Part shown: positions 16,937-25,656 of the stretch, piece after piece
Position numbering within the stretch: position 1 is the stretch's first letter
Layout: each line of letters opens with the position of its first letter
Assembly: GCF_009711265.1 (NCBI RefSeq)
Contig: NZ_WMII01000004.1
Coordinates: forward strand, 217,017-281,016
Direction: 5' to 3'
Origin: Paracoccus shanxieyensis
Lineage (GTDB): Bacteria; Pseudomonadota; Alphaproteobacteria; Rhodobacterales; Rhodobacteraceae
Length of the DNA: 64,000 bases
Made by a program: the position numbers and the translations under genes
The notes under the pieces: generated by a model
The model's input: only the letters and a program-made list of their open reading frames with translations
The model's database searches: none
What the model was told of the DNA's origin: nothing

Positions 16937-19741
16937 CTAATGCGCCTCGGCCCAGCTTGCGCCCGTGCCTGCGTCAACGACCAGCGGCACGTCCAGCTGC
17001 ACGGCGGGTGCGGCCGCGCCTTCCATGACCTTGCGGGCCTCGGCGATCAGCGTGTCGACCGCGCCCTCCTCGACCTCGAAGACCAGTTCATCATGCACCT
17101 GCAACAGCATCTTTGCGGGCAGGTCGGCGATGGCGGCGGGCATCCGGATCATCGCCCGGCGGATGATGTCGGCAGCCGCCCCCTGAATCGGCGCGTTGAT
17201 CGCGGCGCGGCGCGCACCGCCTGCCGCCGGGCCGCTTTGGTTGATGCCCGGCGTCATGATCCGCCGCCCGAACAGCGTGCGGACATAGCCGTCCTGCTTG
17301 GCCTCGGCCACGGTGCGGTCCATATAGGCGCGGATTTCCGGGAAACGCTCGAAATAGGTGTCGATGAACGCCTGCGCCTCGGCCCGCGGAATGCGCAAAT
17401 TGCGCGCCAGCCCAAAGCCCGAGATGCCATAGATCACCCCGAAATTGATCGCCTTGGCGCGGCGGCGGATCATCGGATCCATCCCCTCGATCGGCACGCC
17501 GAACATCTGGCTGGCGGTCATCGCATGAATGTCGATGCCGTCGCGGAACGCCTGTTTCAATGCCGGGATCTGCGCAACATGCGCCAGAATCCGCAGCTCG
17601 ATCTGGCTATAGTCCAGACTGACCAGCCGCATCCTCGGCCCCGCGACAAAGGCCTGCCGGATGCGCCGCCCCTCCTCGGTCCGAACCGGGATGTTCTGCA
17701 GGTTCGGATCGGTCGAGGCCAGACGCCCGGTCTGCGCGCCGGTGATCGAATAGCTGGTATGAACGCGCCCGGTCTCGGGGTTCACATGCTGCGGCAGCGC
17801 GTCGGTATAGGTCGATTTCAGCTTGGAAATCGCCCGCCAGTCCAGAACCCGGGCGGGCAGATCATGCCCCTCGGCGGCCAGATCCTCCAGCACATCGGCG
17901 CTGGTCGAAAACGCCCCGGTCTTGCCCTGCTTGCCACCCTGCAGGCCCATGCGCTCGAACAGGATCTCGCCCAGCTGCTTGGGACTGCCGACATTGAAGG
18001 GCCCGCCGGCCAGTTCGTGGATCTCGGCCTCCAGCGCGGCCATCTTCTGGGCGAAGGCGCTGGACATGCGCTTGAGGTGATCGGCGTCGATGCGGATGCC
18101 CGTCATCTCCATATCGGCCAGCACCGCAACCATCGGCCGTTCCAGCAGCTGATAGGCGGTCATCACACGGTTTTTCGGCAGCAGCGGGCGGAAATGATGC
18201 CACAGCCGCCATGTCACTTCGGCATCCTCGGCGGCATATTCCCCGGCCTTGGCGATCGGCACCTCGGCAAAGCCGATCTGCGACTTGCCCGAGCCGATCA
18301 GGTCCTTGATCGGAATACAGCGATGGCCCAGATAGCGGTCGGCAAGCTCATCCATTCCGTGATTGTGATCGCCCGCATTCAGGGCATAGGACATCAGCAT
18401 CGTATCCTCGACCGGCGCCATGCGGATGCCGTGCCGGGCAAGGATCTTCCAGTCATACTTGATGTTCTGGCCGATCTTCAGTGTGGCCGCATCCTCCAGC
18501 ACCGGCTTCAGCAGCGCCAGCGCACGGGCCATCTCCATCTGCCCGTCCAGCCGCGCGGGCGCACCGAACAGATCGCCCGCCGCCCCTTCGCTGACATGGC
18601 CCAGCGGCAGATAGGCTGCCCGCCCCGGCCCCGTGCACAGCGAAACCCCCACCAGATCGGCCTGCATCTCATCCAGCCCGGTGGTCTCGGTATCGATGGC
18701 CACCTGGCCCTTCTCGGTGATCTCGGCCAGCCACAGGCTCAGGGCGGCCTCGTCGCGGATGATCTCATAGCCGGACCGGTCGATGGCGGGCAGATCGGCC
18801 TTGCTTTCGGCGGCCGCTGCCGCAACCTCGACCGCGGGCGGCGGCTCGGTGCCAAAGCGCTCGGCCACGCGATTGGTCAGGGTGCGGAACTCCATCCGAT
18901 TCAGAAACTCCAGCAACCCCTCGGGATCGGGATCGCGGACCTCCAGCGTCTCCAGCCCGAAATCCAGCGGCGTGTTGCAGTCCAGCTCGACGAGCCGCTT
19001 CGAGATGCGGATCTGCTCGGCATGATCGATCAGCGTCTGGCGGCGCTTGGGCTGCTTGATCTCGCTGGCGCGCGCCAGCAGGGTCTCAAGATCCCCGTAT
19101 TCCTCAATCAGTTGCGCGGCAGTCTTGATGCCGATTCCCGGCGCGCCGGGGACGTTGTCGACCGAATCCCCGGCCAGCGCCTGCACGTCGATGACCCGCT
19201 CGGGGCCGACGCCGAACTTCTCGCGCACCTCGTCGGGGCCTATGGGTTTGCCCTTGATCGGGTCCAGCATCTCGACGCCGCCGCCGACCAGCTGCATCAG
19301 ATCCTTGTCCGAACTGATGATCGTCACCCGCCCGCCCGCATCGCGCGCCTGACAGGACAGCGCGGCGATAATGTCATCGGCCTCATAGCCCTCGGTCTCG
19401 ATACAGGCGATGTTGAAGGCCCGCGTCGCCTCGCGCGTCAGCGGAAATTGCGGTCGCAGATCTTCGGGCGGCTCAGGGCGGTTCGCCTTGTAAAGCGGAT
19501 AGATCTCATTGCGGAACGTCTTCGAGGAATGGTCGAAAATCACCGCTGCATGGGTCGGCGCATCGCTGCCCGTGCCGTCCTGAATGTATTTCCACAACAT
19601 GTTGCAGAACCCGGCCACCGCCCCGATCGGCACCCCGTCCGACCGCCGCGTCAGGGGAGGCAGCGCATGATAGGCGCGAAAGATGAACGCCGAGCCGTCG
19701 ATCAGATGCAGATGGTGCCCCTTGCCGAATGCCTCACCCAT
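16937..19741 (-). CDS. polA: DNA polymerase I
   Basis: Repair and Okazaki-fragment polymerase of 934 residues with all three domains. Residues 1 to about 300 form the 5'-3' exonuclease (HLIDGSAFIFRAYHALP, ISSDKDLMQL, GDSVDNVPG). Then a 3'-5' exonuclease with intact DxE (IDTETTGL), QNIKYD and YAAEDAEV, so proofreading is probably retained. The polymerase domain carries DYSQIELRILAH, RRRAKAINFG and QVHDELVFEV. ATG 19741 follows AAGGAG at a suitable distance, preferred over the codon 7 residues upstream. Confidence 0.97.
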   Translation of the reverse strand: MGEAFGKGHHLHLIDGSAFIFRAYHALPPLTRRSDGVPIGAVAGFCNMLWKYIQDGTGSDAPTHAAVIFDHSSKTFRNEIYPLYKANRPEPPEDLRPQFPLTREATRAFNIACIETEGYEADDIIAALSCQARDAGGRVTIISSDKDLMQLVGGGVEMLDPIKGKPIGPDEVREKFGVGPERVIDVQALAGDSVDNVPGAPGIGIKTAAQLIEEYGDLETLLARASEIKQPKRRQTLIDHAEQIRISKRLVELDCNTPLDFGLETLEVRDPDPEGLLEFLNRMEFRTLTNRVAERFGTEPPPAVEVAAAAAESKADLPAIDRSGYEIIRDEAALSLWLAEITEKGQVAIDTETTGLDEMQADLVGVSLCTGPGRAAYLPLGHVSEGAAGDLFGAPARLDGQMEMARALALLKPVLEDAATLKIGQNIKYDWKILARHGIRMAPVEDTMLMSYALNAGDHNHGMDELADRYLGHRCIPIKDLIGSGKSQIGFAEVPIAKAGEYAAEDAEVTWRLWHHFRPLLPKNRVMTAYQLLERPMVAVLADMEMTGIRIDADHLKRMSSAFAQKMAALEAEIHELAGGPFNVGSPKQLGEILFERMGLQGGKQGKTGAFSTSADVLEDLAAEGHDLPARVLDWRAISKLKSTYTDALPQHVNPETGRVHTSYSITGAQTGRLASTDPNLQNIPVRTEEGRRIRQAFVAGPRMRLVSLDYSQIELRILAHVAQIPALKQAFRDGIDIHAMTASQMFGVPIEGMDPMIRRRAKAINFGVIYGISGFGLARNLRIPRAEAQAFIDTYFERFPEIRAYMDRTVAEAKQDGYVRTLFGRRIMTPGINQSGPAAGGARRAAINAPIQGAAADIIRRAMIRMPAAIADLPAKMLLQVHDELVFEVEEGAVDTLIAEARKVMEGAAAPAVQLDVPLVVDAGTGASWAEAH

Positions 19742-19830
19742 GCCTGTCGCTCCTTGCTGCAATGATCAGGCCCCCTTCTGGCACGATGGCAGCCGGGGGC
19801 CAAGCCTGACACATGGGCGGGCCATCCGCG

Positions 19831-19868
19831 TCCTTGTTTTCCAAATACCCCCGCCGGAGGCGTCAGGA
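19831..19868. repeat. Dispersed repeat with TATTTG core, copy A
   Basis: Read on the minus strand: a GC-rich arm, then GGGGGTATTTGGAAAACAAG. The block CCTTGTTTTCCAAATACCC on the plus strand recurs exactly at 46802-46820, and a looser relative occupies 40361-40420. It sits between the polA start and the zinc-finger gene end. Confidence 0.65.
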
Positions 19869-19908
19869 CCGCGCCGAAAGCGCCCCCCGACCCTGCCGCG
19901 CGGCCGGT

Positions 19909-20097
19909 TCAGTGATCGTCATGCGCGTGATCGCGGTCGATCACGAAACGCTTGTCGCAATAGCCGCAATCCACCTCGCCCGTGGTCTGCGGGATCGCCA
20001 GCCAGACGCGCGGATGTCCCAGCCCACGGCTCTCATCGCCATCGCACGCCACCTTCCACGAGGTGACGACCTGAATCTCGGGGGCCGGAAGGGTCAT
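19909..20097 (-). CDS. Small CHCC-type zinc-finger protein
   Basis: A 62-residue protein of the zf-CHCC group, the fold also found in the NDUFS6/complex I accessory subunit. Conserved positions visible are VACDGD, the GHPRVWL core, CGYCDKRFV and a His/Asp-rich end, giving three Cys and one His for zinc. AGGAA precedes ATG 20097. It is divergent from the ABC ATPase gene. The molecular role in bacteria is not established. Confidence 0.85.
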   Translation of the reverse strand: MTLPAPEIQVVTSWKVACDGDESRGLGHPRVWLAIPQTTGEVDCGYCDKRFVIDRDHAHDDH

Positions 20098-20166
20098 GGC
20101 AGTTCCTTGAGCTTTGACGACAAACGCGGTTAAACCGGACCCGATCATAATGACAGCCGAGGCGCT

Positions 20167-21111
20167 ATGCCAGCCCCCCAAGACACCGCAGACGCCATCC
20201 TGATCCAGGGCCTGACCAAGACCTATGCCGCCGCCGGGACCAACCCGGCCAAGACGGCGCTCAAGGGACTGGATCTCTCGATCGCGGCAGGCTCGATCTT
20301 CGGGCTTCTGGGTCCGAACGGCGCGGGCAAGTCGACGACGATCAACATTCTGGCCGGGCTGGTGCGCAAGACGGCGGGCAAGGTTACGATCTGGGGCTTC
20401 GATCAGGACGTGAACCCGCGCCAGTCCCGCGCGGCCATCGGCGTCATGCCGCAGGAACTCAATATCGACCCGTTCCTGTCCCCCCGTGCCAGCCTTGAGG
20501 TGCAGGCCGGGCTTTACGGCGTGCCCAAGGCCGAACGCTGGACGGATGAGCTGCTGGAGCTGGTGGGCCTGACTGAACAGGCGGGCAGCTATTCCCGGCA
20601 TCTGTCGGGTGGCATGAAGCGGCGGCTGCTGCTGGCCAAGGCCCTGGTGCATCGCCCGCAGATCCTTGTGCTGGACGAACCGACGGCGGGCGTCGACATC
20701 CAGCTGCGCGACATGCTGTGGCGCAATGTGCGCAAGCTGAACGAACAGGGCATGACCATCATCCTGACCACGCATTATCTGGAAGAGGCCGAACAGATGT
20801 GCGACCGCATCGCCATCATCGACCGCGGCCAACTGGTGCTGTGCGACGATACCAGCGCCATTCTGGGCCGAGCCGATTCCAAATCGCTGATCGTCGATAC
20901 CGGACCCAGCCGCGCCATTCCCGCCCTGCCCGACGGCCTGCGCGCCGAACGTCGCGCCGATGGCCGACTGGCCATCAGCTATGCCCCCTCACGGATCACC
21001 GCCGACGGGCTGATCGACCTGCTGCGCGAGGCCGACCTGCCGATCCGCGATATCGCCGTCGAGGTGCCGGATCTGGAAGATGTCTTCGTCCAGTTGACCT
21101 CGCGGCGCTAG
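20167..21111 (+). CDS. ABC-2-type transporter ATPase, YadG-like
   Basis: A 314-residue ABC ATPase with Walker [11 protein letters not shown]-loop VMPQEL, signature LSGGMKRR, Walker B ILVLDEPT and switch His in [10 protein letters not shown]. The sequence resembles E. coli YadG, whose partner is the membrane protein YadH. Here no ABC-2 permease gene lies on either side: upstream is the zinc-finger gene and downstream the convergent HIT gene. The partner must be elsewhere, or the protein acts with another permease. Confidence 0.88.
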   Translation: MPAPQDTADAILIQGLTKTYAAAGTNPAKTALKGLDLSIAAGSIFGLLGPNGAGKSTTINILAGLVRKTAGKVTIWGFDQDVNPRQSRAAIGVMPQELNIDPFLSPRASLEVQAGLYGVPKAERWTDELLELVGLTEQAGSYSRHLSGGMKRRLLLAKALVHRPQILVLDEPTAGVDIQLRDMLWRNVRKLNEQGMTIILTTHYLEEAEQMCDRIAIIDRGQLVLCDDTSAILGRADSKSLIVDTGPSRAIPALPDGLRAERRADGRLAISYAPSRITADGLIDLLREADLPIRDIAVEVPDLEDVFVQLTSRR

Positions 21112-21146
21112 GCCGGTTCAGAGAGGTTCGTTCAGCTCGGGCCCGG

Positions 21147-21521
21147 TCAGGCCGGGTCCAGCATCCGGCCCAGATCGCGGCCACCCAGAATGTGCAGATG
21201 GTAATGCGGCACTTCCTGCACGCCATGCAGCCCGGCATTGGTGATGGCGCGGAAACCCTGCCCCACATCCAGACCCACGCCCAGATCGCGCGTCAGCCGC
21301 GCCACGACGCGGGTGAAATCCACGATCTCGGCATCCGAGGCGTTCTGCGCGAAATCGTCATAGCTGACATAGGCGCCCTTGGGGATCACCAGCACATGCA
21401 CCGGGGCCTGCGGGCGGATATCCTCGAAGGCCAGCGTATGGTCGGTTTCCAGCACGGTCTTGTTGGGGATCTCGCCGCGCAGGATGCGGGCAAAGATGTT
21501 CTGGTCGTCATAGGCGGGCAT
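21147..21521 (-). CDS. HIT-family nucleotide hydrolase (HinT-like)
   Basis: A 124-residue histidine-triad protein that hydrolyses AMP-linked substrates. The motif HYHLHILGG supplies the H-x-H-x-H triad near the C terminus, and the N-terminal IFARILRGEIP is typical. It starts 11 bases after the glycosyltransferase stop, so they probably share a transcript. Confidence 0.94.
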   Translation of the reverse strand: MPAYDDQNIFARILRGEIPNKTVLETDHTLAFEDIRPQAPVHVLVIPKGAYVSYDDFAQNASDAEIVDFTRVVARLTRDLGVGLDVGQGFRAITNAGLHGVQEVPHYHLHILGGRDLGRMLDPA

Positions 21522-21532
21522 ATGCCTCTCCG

Positions 21533-23110
21533 TCAGTCGCTGAACAGGTGGTCGGTGGTGGCGATGTCATGCGCGGTCTCGGGCATCACGTCCAGAAATT
21601 TCGCAAGCTGCACGGCGTTGTCATCCGGGCTGCGCCACGGCGCGACCGAGTGGAAATTGGTGAAATCCACATCGCGCAGGCGCTCGGCCTCGTGTTCCAG
21701 ATCGGCGCGCACCGTGGGGATCAGCCGCTCGATGACGCCGGGCGGCGTCTCGGGTCCGGCAAGGCCCACGCGCCCGATATGGCCGCGGACGTAATCCTCA
21801 TCGAAATGCGAATCGATCAGGAGGATCCGGGTGTCGGCCTTGTCCGCCATCAGATCCTGGATCAGATGCAGCGCCGAGGGATCAAGGCAGATCACCAGCC
21901 GGTTCGATTCGAATTGCTCGAACAGCAGCTTGATCAGCGCGCGGCGGTGGCGCTGGCGTTTCTCGACCGTGGTTTCGACGCCGCCCAGATCGGGCAGATG
22001 CGCATCGCTTTCGTTGAACAGGTAATCCACCGCCGGAATGTCGGTATGGCTGCGGATCGCATGGGTCAGCCGCTTGGCGACATGCCATTTCTTGCCGACG
22101 ATCAGACACAGCGAGTTTTCGCGCCCCAGACTGCCATCTGTTTCCCAGAAGCGCGGCGCGAAACGCCGGCCGATCCGGCCCCGGCCCGTCAGGAACTTGA
22201 ACAGCCCCGTCGCCTCGTTCGAGATCGGGAAATGCACGCCGGTCGCCGCCCAAAGCGCACCCAGCCGCTCGCGCAGCCGGATCGCTTCGGGCGAGATCTT
22301 GCGGGCGAACAGATAATTCTGCCCGATCAGCAGATCGTATTGATCGTTGTGAAAGACCACCGGCATCCCGTAATCGGTAAAGACCAGATAGGTCAGCGTG
22401 CGGGCGCGGATTTCCTTGCGCGGCACGACATGGGGCACGATGGTCTGGAAGAATGTCTCATCCGGGATCCATGTCGTCGCGAAGAACCGCATCACATCGG
22501 GGCGCGAATCGCAGAACTCCAGCACCCGCTCGACCGACTGGCGGCGCAGACACCACCATTGCGACCCGATCTGCACCTGAATATCGGCCGGGATCTGCCG
22601 CGTGATCTTGAACCGCTTCTGGAATGCATAGCTGGCATAGAACAGCTTGGACTGCGTGCGTTCGTTGAACCAGTGGCGATAGATCAGCCGCTCTTCCTTG
22701 AAGCCGGTCTTGATCCAGTCCGATTCAAGGAAATCGAAATTCTCGATGTAGTCGCAGTCTTCGGCGTCCAGAAAGGCATGGGCGTATTCGGCCGACTTGA
22801 TCGGCATGCAGTCGCCCGACAGCATATAGAAATGCGTCGCCAGCGGAAACGAATCAACCGCAACGCGAACCGCCTCCAATGTGGCCCCGACCAGCGACCA
22901 TTCGCCCCAGCCGCATTTCCACCGCTTTGCCGCGAAGGCGACGCTGGGATCATCGGCTAGGGCGCTGCGGATCGCCTCGAAATCCTTGGGATTCGCGCGG
23001 CCGTCGAAATGGATGGCGACGTAATCGCCCGATGCGGTCAGCCTTTTGGCCTGAGCAATGACGCCCTTGGGGTCCTTGTGGCAGAGCAGAATGAAGGCAA
23101 TCCGGGCCAT
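21533..23110 (-). CDS. Core-2/I-branching glycosyltransferase with DUF5928-like C terminus
   Basis: A 525-residue protein. The first 280 residues resemble family GT14 beta-1,6-N-acetylglucosaminyltransferases: opening ARIAFILLCHKDP, IHFDGRAN, KCGWGEWSLV, YMLSGDCMP and the acidic IPDETFFQT. The remaining 230 residues match the DUF5928 region found in Rhodobacteraceae; from FESNRLVICLDPSAL onward it looks like a nucleotide-binding domain. There is no signal peptide or membrane helix, so action on a cytoplasmic precursor of a surface glycan is likely. It is divergent from a sulfotransferase. The ATG lacks a good ribosome binding site; a tandem repeat sits there instead. Confidence 0.82.
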   Translation of the reverse strand: MARIAFILLCHKDPKGVIAQAKRLTASGDYVAIHFDGRANPKDFEAIRSALADDPSVAFAAKRWKCGWGEWSLVGATLEAVRVAVDSFPLATHFYMLSGDCMPIKSAEYAHAFLDAEDCDYIENFDFLESDWIKTGFKEERLIYRHWFNERTQSKLFYASYAFQKRFKITRQIPADIQVQIGSQWWCLRRQSVERVLEFCDSRPDVMRFFATTWIPDETFFQTIVPHVVPRKEIRARTLTYLVFTDYGMPVVFHNDQYDLLIGQNYLFARKISPEAIRLRERLGALWAATGVHFPISNEATGLFKFLTGRGRIGRRFAPRFWETDGSLGRENSLCLIVGKKWHVAKRLTHAIRSHTDIPAVDYLFNESDAHLPDLGGVETTVEKRQRHRRALIKLLFEQFESNRLVICLDPSALHLIQDLMADKADTRILLIDSHFDEDYVRGHIGRVGLAGPETPPGVIERLIPTVRADLEHEAERLRDVDFTNFHSVAPWRSPDDNAVQLAKFLDVMPETAHDIATTDHLFSD

Positions 23111-23113
23111 TAT

Positions 23114-23132
23114 GTAATCAATCCGTAATCAA
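23114..23132. repeat. Two direct repeats of GTAATCAA, 11 bases apart
   Basis: GTAATCAA occurs at 23114-23121 and 23125-23132, immediately upstream of the glycosyltransferase start on the minus strand (reads TTGATTAC twice). The spacing of about one helix turn suggests a protein-binding site, possibly overlapping the leader. Confidence 0.45.
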
Positions 23133-23247
23133 GAGCTGCCATGTCGTTCTACACGCGGTTGAATCTCTTTCGGCGATTTGCTTTCTGTCTCTAACGATTT
23201 TGGCGATGGCGACAACCCGGCCCTAGCCCAGAACAAGGAATGATAGA

Positions 23248-24066
23248 ATGGGATTTCCCGGAACCTGGATGACGGAAAGCGAAAGCATGGTCTATCGCGT
23301 CGTTCCGAAATGCGCCTGCTCATCCATTGGTCAGATCATGTTTTTTTCCGATCATGGCCGGTATTTCGACGGCGACATCCATGATTCCACCAGCGGTCTG
23401 CACAAGTGGAGCCAGGAGGCCAGCCAGCGCCCGATCGAGGAAAGCGTCAAGGCGCACAAGTCGCTGACCTTCACCTGCGTGCGCAACCCCTACGGGCGCA
23501 TCCTGTCGTCGTTCTTCGACAAGATCGCGGGCATCCAGCGCAACGGCAAGCGCTACCGGGGCAATCTGGTGCCGCAGCTGATCCAGCGTTACGGCATCGA
23601 CGTGGGCAGCCCCGAAAACAATTTCGACTTCGACCAGATCGCCAGCTTCCGTCGATTCCTGCTGTTTGCGCGCGACACCATCCGCTGGCGCCGCCCGATG
23701 GAGCCGGACATTCACTGGTCCTCGATGGCCGGTCACATCTCGACCTTCATCGTCAATGGCGGGCGTTACGATCAGATCTTCTTTACCGAGAAGTTCAACG
23801 ACGGGATGCAGAAGGCGCTGGACGCCGCACCGACCCGGGTCAAGCTGGACGTGAACGACGTGCCCAAATTCAACGAATCCGAAGGTCACGGCCCCAAGCG
23901 CGCCCATAAGATCAGCGAATATTTCGACGATCTGTCGCGCCATCTGGTCTGGGAAATCTACAAGAAGGATTTCCAGCTGTTCAAATACGATTTCGACAAT
24001 CCCGACAACAAGATGCCCAAATCCGAGGTGGACCTGAACGAGGTTCACGCCAAGCTGGGCCGCTGA
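23248..24066 (+). CDS. Sulfotransferase family 2 protein
   Basis: PAPS-dependent sulfotransferase of 272 residues, expected to sulfate a carbohydrate. The 5'-phosphosulfate loop VPKCACSSIGQ lies near residue 20 and the 3'-phosphate region TCVRNPYGRILSSF near residue 77. It has no signal peptide. AAGGAA precedes ATG 23248. The divergent neighbour is a glycosyltransferase, so the pair may build and sulfate a surface saccharide. The acceptor is unknown. Confidence 0.85.
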   Translation: MGFPGTWMTESESMVYRVVPKCACSSIGQIMFFSDHGRYFDGDIHDSTSGLHKWSQEASQRPIEESVKAHKSLTFTCVRNPYGRILSSFFDKIAGIQRNGKRYRGNLVPQLIQRYGIDVGSPENNFDFDQIASFRRFLLFARDTIRWRRPMEPDIHWSSMAGHISTFIVNGGRYDQIFFTEKFNDGMQKALDAAPTRVKLDVNDVPKFNESEGHGPKRAHKISEYFDDLSRHLVWEIYKKDFQLFKYDFDNPDNKMPKSEVDLNEVHAKLGR

Positions 24067-24075
24067 CAGCCCCCT

Positions 24076-24105
24076 GCCCGCCATGACAATCGCGTCACGG
24101 CGGGC
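24076..24105 (+). terminator. Hairpin after the sulfotransferase gene
   Basis: GCCCGCC-A-TGAC, loop AATCGC, GTCA-C-GGCGGGC: a 12-bp stem with one A/C mismatch, 9 bases past the stop. No T-run follows. Confidence 0.6.
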
Positions 24106-24123
24106 AAGGCGCGAAGATTTCCC

Positions 24124-24151
24124 TTGCGAAATACGAAAACAACGCTATTTT
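24124..24151 (+). promoter_or_regulatory. Candidate promoter of rpmF-plsX-fabH
   Basis: TTGCGA (24124-24129), 16 bases, TATTTT (24146-24151). A second possible promoter, TTGCGG (24225-24230), 17 bases, TATGCC (24248-24253), lies closer to rpmF. These are the only signals I see in the 256-base gap. Confidence 0.45.
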
Positions 24152-24322
24152 CGCGCGTTCATCAGACCGGCGGGGGAAGTCCCGGACCGACGCCCCCGTA
24201 TGCGCAACTAAACCGTTTCGCGACTTGCGGCTGACGCTCCATTGTCCTATGCCCCGCCCCAGACCCGATATTCAGAATCCGGGGCCGTCTTTGGATCGCC
24301 CCCCTAACCTTGAGGTTGTGAC

Positions 24323-24529
24323 ATGGCCGTCCCTCAGAACCGAGTTACCCGCTCCCGCCGCAACATGCGTCGTTCGCATGATGCACTGGTTGCCGGCAAC
24401 CCGAACGAATGCACCAACTGCGGCGAACTGAAGCGCCCGCACCACGTCTGCCCGTCCTGCGGCCACTATGGTGACCGTGAAGTGGTCGCGCAGGCGAATG
24501 AAGTCGACCTGGACGACGACGCGGCCTAA
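24323..24529 (+). CDS. rpmF: 50S ribosomal protein L32
   Basis: A 68-residue large-subunit protein beginning [17 protein letters not shown], with a four-Cys zinc ribbon ([17 protein letters not shown]). It leads the widespread rpmF-plsX-fabH cluster linking ribosome and fatty-acid synthesis. Confidence 0.98.
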   Translation: MAVPQNRVTRSRRNMRRSHDALVAGNPNECTNCGELKRPHHVCPSCGHYGDREVVAQANEVDLDDDAA

Positions 24530-24546
24530 GCGGACCGACCGCGGAC

Positions 24547-25656
24547 ATGACTTTGGCGGAAAGCAAAACCAACGCGCCTGCCCCGGAAAACAAGGGCGGC
24601 GTGGTGATATCTGTTGACGCCATGGGCGGAGACCGGGGCCCTGCCGCGGTCATGGGCGGGATTGCGCAAAGCGCCGAGAAAAATCCCGATATCCGCTTTA
24701 TCGTCCACGGCCCGAAACCCGAGCTTGAGCGCCTGATCGGGCGCCGCAGCGACCTGCTTGCGCGTTGCGACATCCGCGATGCGCAGGGCGTCGTCTCGAT
24801 GACCGACAAGCCCAGTCAGGTGCTTCGCAAGGGCGAAGGCACCTCGATGTGGTCTGCCGTCGAATCCGTCCGTCAGGGCGAGGCGACGGTTGCCGTCTCC
24901 TGCGGCAATACCGGCGCGCTGATGGCGCTGTCGATGCTGCGCCTGCGCAAGCTGCCGGGCGTGAACCGTCCGGCCATCGCCTGCCTGTGGCCCTCGCGCA
25001 ATCCGCAGGGCTTCAACGTCATGCTGGATGTGGGCGCCGATATCCGCGCCGATGCCGAAGACCTGCTGGCCTATGCGCTGATGGGGGCATCCTATGCCCG
25101 CAACGGTCTGGGCCTGTCCCGCCCCCGCGTGGGCTTGCTGAATGTCGGCACCGAAGAACACAAGGGCCGCGCCGAGCTGAAACAGGCGCATGAGCTGATC
25201 GCCGGGATGTCCGAGGCGGGCAGCTTTGACTATATCGGCTTTGTCGAAGGCAGCGATCTGCCCTCGGACCGGGTGGATGTGATCGTCACCGACGGCTTTA
25301 CCGGCAATGTCGCGCTGAAGACCGGCGAAGGCACCGCAAAGCTGGTGGGCGATTTCCTGAAGGAAGCCTTCGGCAATTCCGTCATGTCGAAATTCGCGGC
25401 GCTTCTGGCGATGACCTCGCTGAAGCGGCTGCAAAAGCGCATCGACCCGCGCCGCGTCAATGGCGGGGTGTTTCTGGGTCTGAACGGCACGGTCGTGAAG
25501 TCGCATGGCTCGGCCGATGCGACCGGCGTGTCGGCCGCGCTGAAACTGGCCTTCCAGCTGGCGCAGTCCGGCTTTCACGACCGTCTGGCCGCGCGGATCG
25601 CGCAATCCTTGGCCGCCGAGGCCGCCACGACCACCGAACACAAGGGGATGTCCTGA
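24547..25656 (+). CDS. plsX: Phosphate acyltransferase
   Basis: Converts acyl-ACP to acyl-phosphate, the first committed step of phospholipid synthesis with PlsY. The 369-residue product has VISVDAMGGDRGP at the N terminus and the blocks GEGTSMW, SCGNTGALMA and VIVTDGFTGNVALK. The first 17 residues before the conserved core are a low-complexity extension. The stop overlaps the fabH start (TGATG), indicating translational coupling. Confidence 0.97.
   Translation: MTLAESKTNAPAPENKGGVVISVDAMGGDRGPAAVMGGIAQSAEKNPDIRFIVHGPKPELERLIGRRSDLLARCDIRDAQGVVSMTDKPSQVLRKGEGTSMWSAVESVRQGEATVAVSCGNTGALMALSMLRLRKLPGVNRPAIACLWPSRNPQGFNVMLDVGADIRADAEDLLAYALMGASYARNGLGLSRPRVGLLNVGTEEHKGRAELKQAHELIAGMSEAGSFDYIGFVEGSDLPSDRVDVIVTDGFTGNVALKTGEGTAKLVGDFLKEAFGNSVMSKFAALLAMTSLKRLQKRIDPRRVNGGVFLGLNGTVVKSHGSADATGVSAALKLAFQLAQSGFHDRLAARIAQSLAAEAATTTEHKGMS

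Noticed and set aside
16697..19765. Plus-strand open frame of about 1000 codons across polA
   Set aside because: Exactly antisense to polA, which has every motif of the family; composition is His/Gln/Arg-rich, typical of a shadow.
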